The position numbers were made by a program, and so were the translations under genes. Below, piece after piece: positions 1 to 8,661 of a stretch of DNA of 64,000 nt. The notes below the pieces were generated by a model. The model worked only from the letters and a program-made list of their open reading frames with translations. It did not search any database and was not told the DNA's origin. This DNA comes from Deltaproteobacteria bacterium (GTDB lineage: Bacteria; UBA10199; GCA-002796325; JACPFF01). Positions within the stretch are counted from its first letter, which is position 1. The number at the start of each line of letters is the position of its first letter. The stretch spans positions 62,001 through 126,000 of the forward strand of contig JACPFF010000015.1 in assembly GCA_016183065.1 (NCBI GenBank), read 5' to 3'.

Positions 1-1
1 C

Positions 2-787
2 CGGCGGAGCCACGAGATGGTCGAGCAGTCGGATTTTGAAATGGCCAAGGACAAGGTCTTGATGGGGTCCGAACGCCGGAGTCTCATTATCACCCCGGAA
101 GAGCGGCGGACCACGGCCTATCACGAGGCGGGACACGCCTTAGTGGCCCGGATGACTCCCGGGACCGATCCGGTCCACAAGGTCTCGATTATTCCCCGGG
201 GGCGGGCGCTCGGGGTGACGCAACAGCTCCCCACCGATGATCGATACACGCAATCGCGCACCTATTGTGAGCATACGATTGCCGTCCTGATGGGGGGACG
301 CGCCGCCGAAGAACTCGTGCTGAAACAGCGGACGACCGGCGCGGGGAATGACATCGAAAAGGCCACGGCCTTGGCGCGTAAAATGGTCTGCGAATGGGGA
401 ATGAGCGAGAAATTGGGACCGCTGACGTTCGGGAAAAAAGAGGAGATGATTTTTCTGGGTCGCGAAATTGCGCAGCCCTCGGAATATAGTGAAGAGACCG
501 CGCGGGAAATCGACGAGGAGATCCACCGACTCGTGACCGAAAATTACCAGCGTGCCCTCGTGATTCTCGGGGAACATGAGGCCACACTCCATACGATGGC
601 TGAGGCCCTGCTCGATCGCGAGGTGATCGATGCCCACGAAATCGACTTGATCCTGCACGGGAAACCGTTACCTCCGCGCCGCGTGGACCCGGCTGTCGTG
701 CGGCCGTCTCCCTCCACACCGGTCAATAGTCCCTCATCCACGGTCGCCACCAAGCGGAAGCCGAGGACAGCTCCCAGCAAGGCATAG
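2..787 (+). CDS. ftsH: ATP-dependent zinc metalloprotease FtsH, C-terminal part
   Basis: This is the carboxy-terminal half of FtsH, a membrane-anchored AAA protease that degrades misassembled membrane proteins and short-lived regulators. The gene runs off the left edge, so the membrane segments and AAA module are missing. Visible are the end of the AAA lid ([11 protein letters not shown]), the M41 zinc motif HEAGH, the downstream [11 protein letters not shown] and the conserved [10 protein letters not shown] block. The tail after about codon 225 is Pro/Ser/Thr-rich and ends in basic residues, as in many FtsH proteins. folP follows after 6 bases, so the two are probably co-transcribed. Confidence 0.96.
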   Translation, partial: RRSHEMVEQSDFEMAKDKVLMGSERRSLIITPEERRTTAYHEAGHALVARMTPGTDPVHKVSIIPRGRALGVTQQLPTDDRYTQSRTYCEHTIAVLMGGRAAEELVLKQRTTGAGNDIEKATALARKMVCEWGMSEKLGPLTFGKKEEMIFLGREIAQPSEYSEETAREIDEEIHRLVTENYQRALVILGEHEATLHTMAEALLDREVIDAHEIDLILHGKPLPPRRVDPAVVRPSPSTPVNSPSSTVATKRKPRTAPSKA

Positions 788-793
788 CCGGCC

Positions 794-1606
794 ATGACGG
801 GAACGCGTTGCCAGATCATGGGGATTGTCAATGTCACGCCGGATTCCTTCTACACCGGCAACCGTTTTGCCAGTGCCGAGGCCGCGATCGATGCGGCCTG
901 CCGGATGGTCGATGATGGCGCGGATCGGCTCGATATCGGCGGCGAGTCGTCGCGCCCCGGGGGAGTTGCGGTGAGCGCGACAGAAGAGTTGCGTCGCGTC
1001 ATCCCCGTGGTTGATGGTGTGCACGCACGATATCCTGCCATGCCGCTCTCCATTGATACGACCAAAGCCGTGGTCGCGCAGGAGGCCATTGCTGCCGGGG
1101 CGACGATGGTGAACGATATCACGGCAGGCCGTGGTGATCCGGCCATGATGCCGGTCGTTGCCACACACGGTGTCTCGTATCTCCTCATGCACATGCAAGG
1201 GACTCCGCAGACCATGCAGCAGGCGCCGCACTACGACGATGTCGAACGGGAGGTTGGCGATTTCCTGGCAGCACGTCTTCGTGCCGCGACCGCGGCAGGG
1301 ATCGATCCTTCTCGCTGTTACTTGGACCCCGGCATTGGGTTCGGCAAACGCCCCGACGACAACCTGCGACTCCTCAAGGCCCTTCCACGGTTGATTGCGG
1401 GGCCCACTCAGTGGGTCCTCGGTGTCTCCCGCAAGTCGATCATCGGTTTTCTGCTGGGTGGTGTGGCGGTGGAAGGGCGGTTGGAGGGAAGTCTGGCACT
1501 CGTTGCGTGGGGAGCCTGGCATGGGATTGCCATCGTCCGGGTCCATGACGTGGCCGAGACCCGCCGGTTTCTCACGGTGTGGGACGCGGTGGCCTCCGGT
1601 GGCTAA
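794..1606 (+). CDS. folP: Dihydropteroate synthase
   Basis: Condenses p-aminobenzoate with hydroxymethyl-dihydropterin pyrophosphate in folate synthesis (cytoplasmic TIM barrel). The 270-residue protein has the family motifs in order: MGIVNVTPDSF near the start, GGESSRPG, SIDTTK, NDI, DPGIGFGK, GVSRKS and a terminal RVHDV. Length is normal. The ATG lies 6 bases after the ftsH stop without an obvious ribosome binding site, so it is probably translated by coupling. ftsH-folP adjacency is common in bacteria. The next gene is glmM; the cdaA and ybbR genes often found between folP and glmM are absent. Confidence 0.97.
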   Translation: MTGTRCQIMGIVNVTPDSFYTGNRFASAEAAIDAACRMVDDGADRLDIGGESSRPGGVAVSATEELRRVIPVVDGVHARYPAMPLSIDTTKAVVAQEAIAAGATMVNDITAGRGDPAMMPVVATHGVSYLLMHMQGTPQTMQQAPHYDDVEREVGDFLAARLRAATAAGIDPSRCYLDPGIGFGKRPDDNLRLLKALPRLIAGPTQWVLGVSRKSIIGFLLGGVAVEGRLEGSLALVAWGAWHGIAIVRVHDVAETRRFLTVWDAVASGG

Positions 1607-1648
1607 GGACGCTTGCGTTTCGGCCACTGGCGGGATAAGAAGGCCGCA

Positions 1649-3007
1649 ATGACCGTGGAACGGACGATCTTTGGGACCGATGGCGTGCGCGGCGTGGCGA
1701 ATGAAGAGCCGATGACGGTCGAGGTCGCCTTGCGACTCGGGCAAGCCGTGGCCTATCAATTTCGTCACCGACGGCGTCACGGCATTGTCATCGGAAAAGA
1801 TACGCGCCTCTCGGGATACATGCTCGAAACTGCGCTTGCCTCCGGCATCTGCTCCATGGGTGGCGATGTCCTCTTGGTGGGTCCGCTGCCGACGCCCGGG
1901 GTTGCCTATATCACCCGGGGCATGCGTGCGGACGCCGGGGTGATGATCTCGGCCTCGCACAACCCGTATCAAGATAACGGCATTAAATTCTTCGATGGGC
2001 AGGGATATAAGCTTCCCGATGCCGTTGAACAGGCCATTGAAGCCATCATGGCCAATGGGGCGCTCGATCGGCAGCGGCCGACTGCCCAGGATATTGGTCG
2101 TGCAGCCCGGATCGATGACGCGGCCGGACGGTACATTACTTTTCTTAAGTCGACTGTCCCGGAGGGGATGACCTTTGACGGGATGAAGATCGTCGTCGAT
2201 TGTGCACATGGCGCCGGGTATCGTGTGGCGCCCGCGGTCCTCTCAGAATTGGGGGCCCACGTGATCGCCATCGGGATCAGTCCGGACGGGCGGAATATCA
2301 ATCGCGGCGGCGGGGCCCTGCATCCCGAATATGTGAGTCGCATCGTCCGAGAACATGGGGCGGATTGCGGTTTTGCACTCGATGGCGATGCCGACCGCGT
2401 CATCATGTGTGATGCCGATGGGACGGTGGTCGACGGCGATGCCATTCTTGCCCTGTGTGCCGTGGATATGCAGCGCAACGGCGAGCTGGCACATGGCACC
2501 GTGGTGGCCACCACCATGAGCAATCTGGGACTCATTCTCTCATTGCAGTCCCTTGGCATCACCGTCGTGCGGGCCAACGTGGGCGATCGCTATGTCATCC
2601 AGGAAATGCGTGCCGGTGGGTATATGCTCGGCGGTGAGCAATCCGGGCACATTATTTTTGCCAAACATAGCACCACAGGTGATGGGATTCTCGGCGCGCT
2701 CAAAGTGCTTTCCATTATGCACCAGACCGGGCAGTCGCTCTCGATGCTTCGCGCGGTGATGCAGACGGTCCCACAGGTCCTGGTCAATGTCCCGGTCCGG
2801 GAGAAACGCCCGATCGGTGATATGGCACCGGTCGCCTCGCTGATCGCCACCTATGAGAAAGAACTCGGCGCTCGTGGGAGGATCCTCGTACGGTATTCCG
2901 GGACGGAAAAAGTCGCGCGCGTCATGATCGAGGGGGAGCGGCAGGAGCAGATACGAAAAATGGCCGATACGTTGGCCGGCGAGATCTCCCAACAATTAGG
3001 GATATGA
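1649..3007 (+). CDS. glmM: Phosphoglucosamine mutase
   Basis: Interconverts glucosamine-6-phosphate and glucosamine-1-phosphate, the step toward UDP-GlcNAc for peptidoglycan and lipid A. The 452-residue protein contains the phosphoserine loop SASHNP, the metal-binding loop DGDADR, the sugar-binding EQSGH segment and the phosphate-binding RYSGTEK near the end. I chose ATG 1649 because it follows a good Shine-Dalgarno (AAGAAGG) and puts IFGTDGVRG at the usual distance from the N-terminus. An upstream TTG at 1613 would add 12 residues with no family match. pdxJ follows after 44 bases. Confidence 0.97.
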   Translation: MTVERTIFGTDGVRGVANEEPMTVEVALRLGQAVAYQFRHRRRHGIVIGKDTRLSGYMLETALASGICSMGGDVLLVGPLPTPGVAYITRGMRADAGVMISASHNPYQDNGIKFFDGQGYKLPDAVEQAIEAIMANGALDRQRPTAQDIGRAARIDDAAGRYITFLKSTVPEGMTFDGMKIVVDCAHGAGYRVAPAVLSELGAHVIAIGISPDGRNINRGGGALHPEYVSRIVREHGADCGFALDGDADRVIMCDADGTVVDGDAILALCAVDMQRNGELAHGTVVATTMSNLGLILSLQSLGITVVRANVGDRYVIQEMRAGGYMLGGEQSGHIIFAKHSTTGDGILGALKVLSIMHQTGQSLSMLRAVMQTVPQVLVNVPVREKRPIGDMAPVASLIATYEKELGARGRILVRYSGTEKVARVMIEGERQEQIRKMADTLAGEISQQLGI

Positions 3008-3051
3008 TGCACAAACGGACCTTTTTCGACAGTCTGTGAGGCTGGGACGAC

Positions 3052-3801
3052 ATGAAACGGCTCGGTGTGAATATTGATCATGTGGCCACGCTCCGGCAGG
3101 TCCGTGGCACGGTCTACCCGGATCCCGTGGCCGCCGCGGCATATGTGGAACAGGCGGGAGCTGATCAGGTGACCCTCCATCTGCGCGAAGATCGTCGACA
3201 TATCCAGGATCAGGATCTGCGGACATTACGCCGGATCGTCTCGACGCGCCTCAATCTCGAAATGGCCGCCACCGAGACCATGGCCACAATTGCCACCGAG
3301 GTACGCCCGGATGTGGTCACTCTCGTGCCGGAGCGGCGGCAGGAACTGACGACCGAAGGGGGACTCAATATGGTGGCCGGCGGGAAGCGGCTGCGCACAG
3401 TGATCGAGTCGTTGCGGGCCGCATCGATCCCTGTCAGCGCCTTTGTCGAACCCGATCCGCGGCAGATCGAATCCGCCAGAGAATTGGGCGTCGATGCGGT
3501 CGAGTTGCACACGGGCCCCTATGCCCTCGCCATCACGGCAGAGGCGGTCGCCACCGCGCTACGTCAATTGCAGGCTGCCGCGCGTTTGGCCGCATCCATG
3601 GACCTCACGGTCTGTGCAGGACACGGGTTACATTACGAGAATACCGCCCGTCTTGTGGTGGTCCTGCCGGAGGTTGAAGAGTATAATATCGGCCATAGTA
3701 TCATCGCGCGGGCCATCTTTGTCGGTTTGGAACAGGCAGTCCGGGAGATGCGCACGCTGCTCGATCATCCTGAGACGGCCACGCCCGCAAGGCGCACGTA
3801 A
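3052..3801 (+). CDS. pdxJ: Pyridoxine 5'-phosphate synthase
   Basis: Closes the ring of pyridoxine 5'-phosphate from 1-deoxyxylulose 5-phosphate and 3-amino-2-oxopropyl phosphate (DXP-dependent vitamin B6 route). The 249 residues match the family length. Recognisable motifs are LGVNIDHVATLRQVRG at the N-terminus (active-site His10), DQVTLHLREDRRHI, LNLEMAAT, VTLVPERR, and the C-terminal GHGLHYENT with EYNIGHSIIARA. The next gene, acpS, starts 10 bases later; pdxJ-acpS pairs are common in Proteobacteria. Confidence 0.98.
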   Translation: MKRLGVNIDHVATLRQVRGTVYPDPVAAAAYVEQAGADQVTLHLREDRRHIQDQDLRTLRRIVSTRLNLEMAATETMATIATEVRPDVVTLVPERRQELTTEGGLNMVAGGKRLRTVIESLRAASIPVSAFVEPDPRQIESARELGVDAVELHTGPYALAITAEAVATALRQLQAAARLAASMDLTVCAGHGLHYENTARLVVVLPEVEEYNIGHSIIARAIFVGLEQAVREMRTLLDHPETATPARRT

Positions 3802-3811
3802 AGGAGCCGGT

Positions 3812-4186
3812 ATGATCTTAGGGATCGGAATTGACCTGGTCGATGTGCGGCGGATCGAGGCGATTATTTTTCGATGGCAGGAACGATTCCTGCGGCGCAT
3901 TTTTACCGACCAAGAGATTGCGCGGTGCAACAATAAAAAAAATCCGGCCCAGCGGTTTGCCACGCGGTACGCGGCAAAAGAAGCGGTCTTTAAGGCCCTC
4001 TATCCCAAGGGAACCGAAGGGATCTGCATGCTCGATATCGAGATCGATGAGGCAAAAAATCGCCCTGTCGTCCATCTCTATCGCAAATGTCAGGCCGATG
4101 CCGAGGCCTTGGGCGTCAAGAAAATCTTCCTCATGCTCTCCCACGATGGCAATTATGGGGTCGCACAGGTCATCCTGGAAGGATGA
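3812..4186 (+). CDS. acpS: Holo-[acyl-carrier-protein] synthase
   Basis: Transfers the 4'-phosphopantetheine arm of CoA to apo-ACP, activating the carrier for fatty-acid synthesis. The 124-residue protein carries the two signature blocks: GIGIDLVDVRRIE (metal ligand Asp8) and RYAAKEAVFKAL (Glu57). Start 3812 follows a clear AAGGAG ribosome binding site, 10 bases after the pdxJ stop; a longer frame reaching back into pdxJ has no support. nnr begins 6 bases after the stop. Confidence 0.97.
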   Translation: MILGIGIDLVDVRRIEAIIFRWQERFLRRIFTDQEIARCNNKKNPAQRFATRYAAKEAVFKALYPKGTEGICMLDIEIDEAKNRPVVHLYRKCQADAEALGVKKIFLMLSHDGNYGVAQVILEG

Positions 4187-4192
4187 CCTGTC

Positions 4193-5746
4193 ATGAAAGT
4201 CGTCTCCGCGGCACAAATGCGGCAACTCGATGCAGCCACCATTTCCGCGGGTGTCCCTGCACTGAGGCTCATGGAGTGTGCCGGTAAAGGGCTGGCCGAT
4301 ACCGTACAACACCTCGTTGCACCACCGGCGCGGATTGGGCTCCTCTTGGGGAGTGGGAATAATGCCGGCGATGGGTGTGTCGCTGCGCGGTATCTGCAGG
4401 GTGCGGGGTATCAGCTCCGCATCTTCCTGACGAGCGATCCGGCGACCTTTTCCCCCGATGCCGCCACCAATTGGCAACGGCTCCCCCGACACGAATGTGA
4501 GATCGTGCCGGAATCCCTCCGATCGACCGAGGCCCTCACGACGTGTACGTTCCTGATCGATGCACTGCTTGGGACGGGACTGACACGGTCGGTGCAATCA
4601 CCGCTCCACGAGGTGATCGTGGCGGCCAATGCGAGCGGGGTGCCGATTGTTTCGGCAGATCTGCCGTCCGGACTCTCGGCAGATACGGGGATGCCGCTCG
4701 GCGTGGCCATTCGCGCGCAACACACCGTCACGTTTGGGCTGCCCAAGTTGGGGCATCTCCTGGGGGAGGCCGCGGATTATGTCGGTCGCTTGCACATTGT
4801 GGATATCGGCATTCCCTCGGCACTCGTCACTGCATTGGCGGATGTCCCGGTCATCAACGGACCGGAAGTCTTCGCCGCCCACTGGCCCGCGCGTCGCCGC
4901 GAGAGTCATAAAGGGGATTATGGCGCGGCCCTCGTGATCGCGGGATCACGGCAGATGCCGGGGGCCGGTTACATGGCCAGTCGTGCGGCGCTTCGCATGG
5001 GGTGCGGGACCGTGACCTATGCCCTACCCGAACAGGCGTATACCCGCTTTGATCTTTCGGCCGTGGAAGTAATGATGGCCCCGTGTGCCGATGACGGAAG
5101 TGGGTTTTTTACGCCCGCATCCCTTTCTGCGCTCCGCGCGGTTCTGCAGCGGAAAGAGGCAATCGCGATCGGCCCCGGCGTCGGGCGAGAGGAGGCGACG
5201 CGAGCCCTCTTCCTTCAGCTCCTGCCACATTGCGCATCCCCCCTGGTGGTCGATGCCGATGCCTTGTGGGCATTGGCCGATGCCCCGTCGGTCTGGTCGA
5301 GGATCAAGGTCCCGTGGAGTATCACGCCGCATCCTGGCGAGATGGCACGATTGATGGGGATCACCACAGAAGCCGTACAGCACGACCGTTTGGCGGTGGC
5401 GCGGACCTGTGCCGAACGCACCGGCGCGATCGTGGTCCTCAAGGGCGCCCGCACCGTCATTGCCGCTCCCGATGGGAGCGTGTGGATCAATCCCACGGGA
5501 AATTCCGGCATGGCGACCGCCGGCTCAGGAGATGTCCTGACCGGCATGATCGTCGGACTCTTGGCACAGGGAATGGCCACAGACCATGCCGCGGCAGCCG
5601 CCGTCTACCTGCATGGCATTGCAGGGGATCTCGCCATCCAGCAACAGGGCGAAGAAGGCCTTATTGCCGCTGATCTGATTGCGACCATTCCTGCGGCGAT
5701 CATCCAGTCTCTCCATGCACCACGCGAACCGATACCGCGCATATGA
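4193..5746 (+). CDS. nnr: Bifunctional NAD(P)H-hydrate repair enzyme (epimerase and ADP-dependent dehydratase)
   Basis: Repairs damaged NADH and NADPH hydrates. Residues about 1-215 form the YjeF-N epimerase domain (LLGSGNNAGDG dinucleotide loop, DALLGTGL, DLPSGLSADTG). Residues about 225-510 form the ribokinase-like dehydratase domain (TPHPGEMARL, then the NPTGNSGMATAGSGDVLTG loop that binds the substrate and ADP). At 517 residues it has the usual fused length. It overlaps tsaE by 4 bases (ATGA), so translation is coupled. The acpS-nnr-tsaE order is widely conserved. Confidence 0.97.
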   Translation: MKVVSAAQMRQLDAATISAGVPALRLMECAGKGLADTVQHLVAPPARIGLLLGSGNNAGDGCVAARYLQGAGYQLRIFLTSDPATFSPDAATNWQRLPRHECEIVPESLRSTEALTTCTFLIDALLGTGLTRSVQSPLHEVIVAANASGVPIVSADLPSGLSADTGMPLGVAIRAQHTVTFGLPKLGHLLGEAADYVGRLHIVDIGIPSALVTALADVPVINGPEVFAAHWPARRRESHKGDYGAALVIAGSRQMPGAGYMASRAALRMGCGTVTYALPEQAYTRFDLSAVEVMMAPCADDGSGFFTPASLSALRAVLQRKEAIAIGPGVGREEATRALFLQLLPHCASPLVVDADALWALADAPSVWSRIKVPWSITPHPGEMARLMGITTEAVQHDRLAVARTCAERTGAIVVLKGARTVIAAPDGSVWINPTGNSGMATAGSGDVLTGMIVGLLAQGMATDHAAAAAVYLHGIAGDLAIQQQGEEGLIAADLIATIPAAIIQSLHAPREPIPRI

Positions 5747-6204
5747 ATGCCTCCGACCGACGGCTGAGACGAACAACGACCTCTCCGGCAGAGACACGGG
5801 CCTTGGCGGCAGAGATCGCGAACCACCTTGTGCCGGGAACGGTCATTGCCCTGCATGGACCGCTTGGGGCCGGGAAGACCTGTTTTGTCCAGGGGCTTGC
5901 TCGCGCGCTCGAAGTGTCGTCGACGGTCATGGTTACCTCTCCCACGTATACGCTCCTCAACATCTATCCCGGTCGCTATCCGGTGTATCACTTTGATTGG
6001 TATCGACTCGATGACATTGATGCCGTCTGGCAGCTCGATTGCGAGGAGTACTTTGAGGGGCGTGGCATCACGGTCGTCGAATGGGGAGAGAAATTTCCGG
6101 CGGTGCTCCCGCCACGGACGATACACATGACGATTGAGATCGGGACCGGGACGCGACGCACGTGGGAGATCCCTGCATCGTTCTGCTTGACGGAACTTCC
6201 TTGA
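5743..6204 (+). CDS. tsaE: tRNA t6A synthesis ATPase TsaE
   Basis: ATPase subunit of the TsaBDE complex that places threonylcarbamoyl on A37 of ANN-decoding tRNAs. The 153 residues include the Walker A loop GPLGAGKT, the SPTYTLLN block and the HFDWYRLDD motif followed by WGEKFP, all typical of the family. The start codon overlaps the nnr stop (ATGA). No tsaB or tsaD is present in this window, so the partners must be encoded elsewhere. Confidence 0.96.
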   Translation: MNASDRRLRRTTTSPAETRALAAEIANHLVPGTVIALHGPLGAGKTCFVQGLARALEVSSTVMVTSPTYTLLNIYPGRYPVYHFDWYRLDDIDAVWQLDCEEYFEGRGITVVEWGEKFPAVLPPRTIHMTIEIGTGTRRTWEIPASFCLTELP

Positions 6205-6225
6205 ATTGTTACGGAAATTTTTCCT

Positions 6226-6591
6226 ATGCCCGCAAAACGCCGGTCGAGAATCAAATTGTGCAAAGAAGAGGGTTGCAAGAATGCCCAGACGACCGGTGGG
6301 TATTGTCGATTACATTATTTACGCAATTGGCGGCAGATCAAAAAGGAACAGCAAAAGGCGGCCGCAGAGCGTCTCAATCGGTATGTGGATCGCATGGCGC
6401 GGCAGCATCCGGGTCGTGTGGTGGAAGAGATCAAGAAAGATCTGCGGACCCGTTCTGTGGAAAGTTTTGCCGACGATGCGTACAGCGATGATGACGCGAG
6501 CGATGCCTTGGCCAACCTCTTTGCTGATGTCGACGCCCAGGAAGAAGTGGAGCGCCTGCTTCGGGAACTCAAAATCGAAAAAAATTTTTAG
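6226..6591 (+). CDS. Small Zn-finger-like hypothetical protein
   Basis: Unrecognised 121-residue protein. The N-terminus is very basic (MPAKRRSRIKL) and is followed by a compact Cys/His cluster, CKEEGCKNAQTTGGYCRLHY, spaced like a small zinc-binding knuckle (C-x4-C-x9-C-x2-H). The middle is a basic, probably helical stretch; the end is acidic. That charge pattern suggests nucleic-acid or ribosome binding, but this is inference. It starts 21 bases after tsaE in the same direction and is convergent with the transporter downstream. Confidence 0.75.
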   Translation: MPAKRRSRIKLCKEEGCKNAQTTGGYCRLHYLRNWRQIKKEQQKAAAERLNRYVDRMARQHPGRVVEEIKKDLRTRSVESFADDAYSDDDASDALANLFADVDAQEEVERLLRELKIEKNF

Positions 6592-6616
6592 ACCGAATGA
6601 TCAGCGCTCGTGCCAC

Positions 6617-8647
6617 CTATCGACGTCGGAGCGGGATGGCAAGGAGTGTCCATGCCACCAGCGCGAAGAGGACGAGCGAACACCAACCGCCGAACTGTTC
6701 AGCAAATGCCGCGATCCAGGTCGGCGAGAAGAGGGCGGAGAGGGAAAGGTGTTGCCCCAACGCTCCCCACGCCGATGGGTTGGCGGTGGCCATTTTGAGG
6801 AAGAGCATGACGACACCTGCTAACACCACGCCCGTCAACGCCTCTCCGGCAATGAATCCCGAGGCAAGGAGAATCCCCCGATTCTGGGCATCAATGCGCG
6901 CGGTCCCCGATGCCGGCCGCTTCGCCAGTTGCCGGTCGAGCAGCCATCGCAGGACGCCGCCGAGAAAAATGGCGGCCGTCGTATAGAACGAGAGATACAT
7001 CCCCACGGCCACGACCATGGGACCGGGAATCCGGCAGAGGATAATAAGCGCCCCAATCCCCATGCCAATGAGCATGAGCGTCCAATCGATCGAGCCGCCA
7101 AGGATGGCGGTGGCCACATGGGCCATGAGGCCTGCCTGGGGCGCTGGTAGCGCCTCGCCCCCGATGCCGATCGGCGGGAGGCCAGCCGCGAGATTGGTGG
7201 CAATCGTGCTTTCATGGAGGAGCACCATCGGATAGACGGCAAAGAACGCGACGACAATCGTCCCAAGGATTTGCGCGAGTTCCATTTTCCATGGCGTGGC
7301 GCCGAGCAGATGTCCGACCTTTAATTCCTGAATCAGGGTCCCGGAGAGTGCGGCGGCCGAACAAATAACGACTGCGAATGTCAGGGCCGCCGCCACACCA
7401 GCGCTGCCGGCTGTCTTCAGCAGAAAGAGGACGAGCGCCATGATAATGAGTGCGGTCAACGTGATACCGGAGACGGGCTGATTGGAACTCCCGACGAGTC
7501 CGCAGAGCCATCCACCGATGACGGCCAGAAAAAATCCGAGGACGAGGAGGAGAACGAGACCGACCAGCGCGACCACCATCGAATGGGTATAATGGTAAAA
7601 AACGACGGCCATCGGGAGCGCGAGGAGAAAGGCCACAATAAAACATCCCTTGATGTTGAGATCGTGTTCTGTGCGGCAGTGCCGTTCGACGGCCTCTTGC
7701 GGATGCGTGCGGCGAAAGGCCCGTTGAAATGCGGACGTGATCGACTGGCGGAGTCCCCACAGGGTGTAAAACGAGGCCATAAACATCGCCCCAATGGCCA
7801 TCGTCCGCACATGGTGTTTCCAGAGATGCTTTGTGGCATCGATCAGCGGATCCTGGGCAATGGTCGGATCGATGTTGAGCCCCATCAAGATCGGAATGAG
7901 GACGACCCACGCCATGAGCCCCCCGGTAAAGGCCAGTGTGGCATAGCGGGGTCCGATGATGAATCCCACACCGATGATCGCGGGCGATGCCAGCGGGGTT
8001 TGCAAGGCCAGCCCGTGTTTGCCGACAAACGAGAGAATGGCGGTTTTTGTGGCGGTGATCAGCGGGATGCCGGCGGTATTTTTGAACAACTCCAGGAGCA
8101 TGCCGCCTCCCATGGCGCCAAAGACATATTTGGCATCCGCCGCCCCCCGTTGGCCCGCGCGCACGATTTCGTAACAGGCATAACTTTCCGGAAAGGGGAG
8201 ATGGGAATCGACTGTCAGTGTGCGTCGCATGACAATGATGAAGAGGAGTCCCAGAATCCCGCCGAGTCCCAATATCGCAATACTCTGCCAGAGATTGAAT
8301 GTGGCCCAGACCGGCTCCCCATCGACGCGCGCGATCACAAAGGCCGGGAGGGTGAAAATGGCAGCGGCTACGAGCGCCTCGCCGACCGTCGCGGTGGTCC
8401 TGGCGATATTTTGTTCAAGGACTCCGCCGCGCATGAACGGGAGTCGAAACGCGGCAATCGCAATGACCGCTGCAGGAAACGTGGCCGCGACTGTCATGCC
8501 GGCCTTGAGTCCCAGATAGGCGTTGGCTGCACCGAGAATGGCGGCCAGGAGCAGGCCGAGCAGTAACGCCCTGAGACTCAACTCGGGTCCGGTCTGTTCG
8601 GCGGTCTCTGCTGGCGTCGGGATGTTCGGTGTTGCAGGTGTCTGCAT
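6617..8647 (-). CDS. OPT-family oligopeptide transporter
   Basis: Inner-membrane transporter of the OPT superfamily, probably moving peptides or metal-chelate compounds. The 676-residue protein is a chain of about 15 hydrophobic helices. It opens with the typical first block (LGAANAYLGLKAGMTVAATFPAAV) split by short loops, and later has the QELKVGHLLGATPW segment characteristic of prokaryotic OPT proteins. I chose ATG 8647 because a purine-rich AGGGGGAG precedes it and it lies 14 bases past the stop of the upstream amidase. The alternative 8695 start would overlap that gene. Substrate cannot be told from sequence. Confidence 0.9.
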   Translation of the reverse strand: MQTPATPNIPTPAETAEQTGPELSLRALLLGLLLAAILGAANAYLGLKAGMTVAATFPAAVIAIAAFRLPFMRGGVLEQNIARTTATVGEALVAAAIFTLPAFVIARVDGEPVWATFNLWQSIAILGLGGILGLLFIIVMRRTLTVDSHLPFPESYACYEIVRAGQRGAADAKYVFGAMGGGMLLELFKNTAGIPLITATKTAILSFVGKHGLALQTPLASPAIIGVGFIIGPRYATLAFTGGLMAWVVLIPILMGLNIDPTIAQDPLIDATKHLWKHHVRTMAIGAMFMASFYTLWGLRQSITSAFQRAFRRTHPQEAVERHCRTEHDLNIKGCFIVAFLLALPMAVVFYHYTHSMVVALVGLVLLLVLGFFLAVIGGWLCGLVGSSNQPVSGITLTALIIMALVLFLLKTAGSAGVAAALTFAVVICSAAALSGTLIQELKVGHLLGATPWKMELAQILGTIVVAFFAVYPMVLLHESTIATNLAAGLPPIGIGGEALPAPQAGLMAHVATAILGGSIDWTLMLIGMGIGALIILCRIPGPMVVAVGMYLSFYTTAAIFLGGVLRWLLDRQLAKRPASGTARIDAQNRGILLASGFIAGEALTGVVLAGVVMLFLKMATANPSAWGALGQHLSLSALFSPTWIAAFAEQFGGWCSLVLFALVAWTLLAIPLRRR

Positions 8648-8661
8648 GGCTCCCCCTTGTT

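Noticed and set aside
734-2209. 491-codon open frame on the minus strand
   Set aside because: It lies opposite folP and glmM, which have full family motifs; the frame is a composition artefact of GC-rich coding DNA.
7583-8566. 327-codon open frame on the plus strand
   Set aside because: It is antisense to the OPT transporter, whose membrane segments and motifs are clear; the product is Gly/Arg/Glu-rich with no family match.
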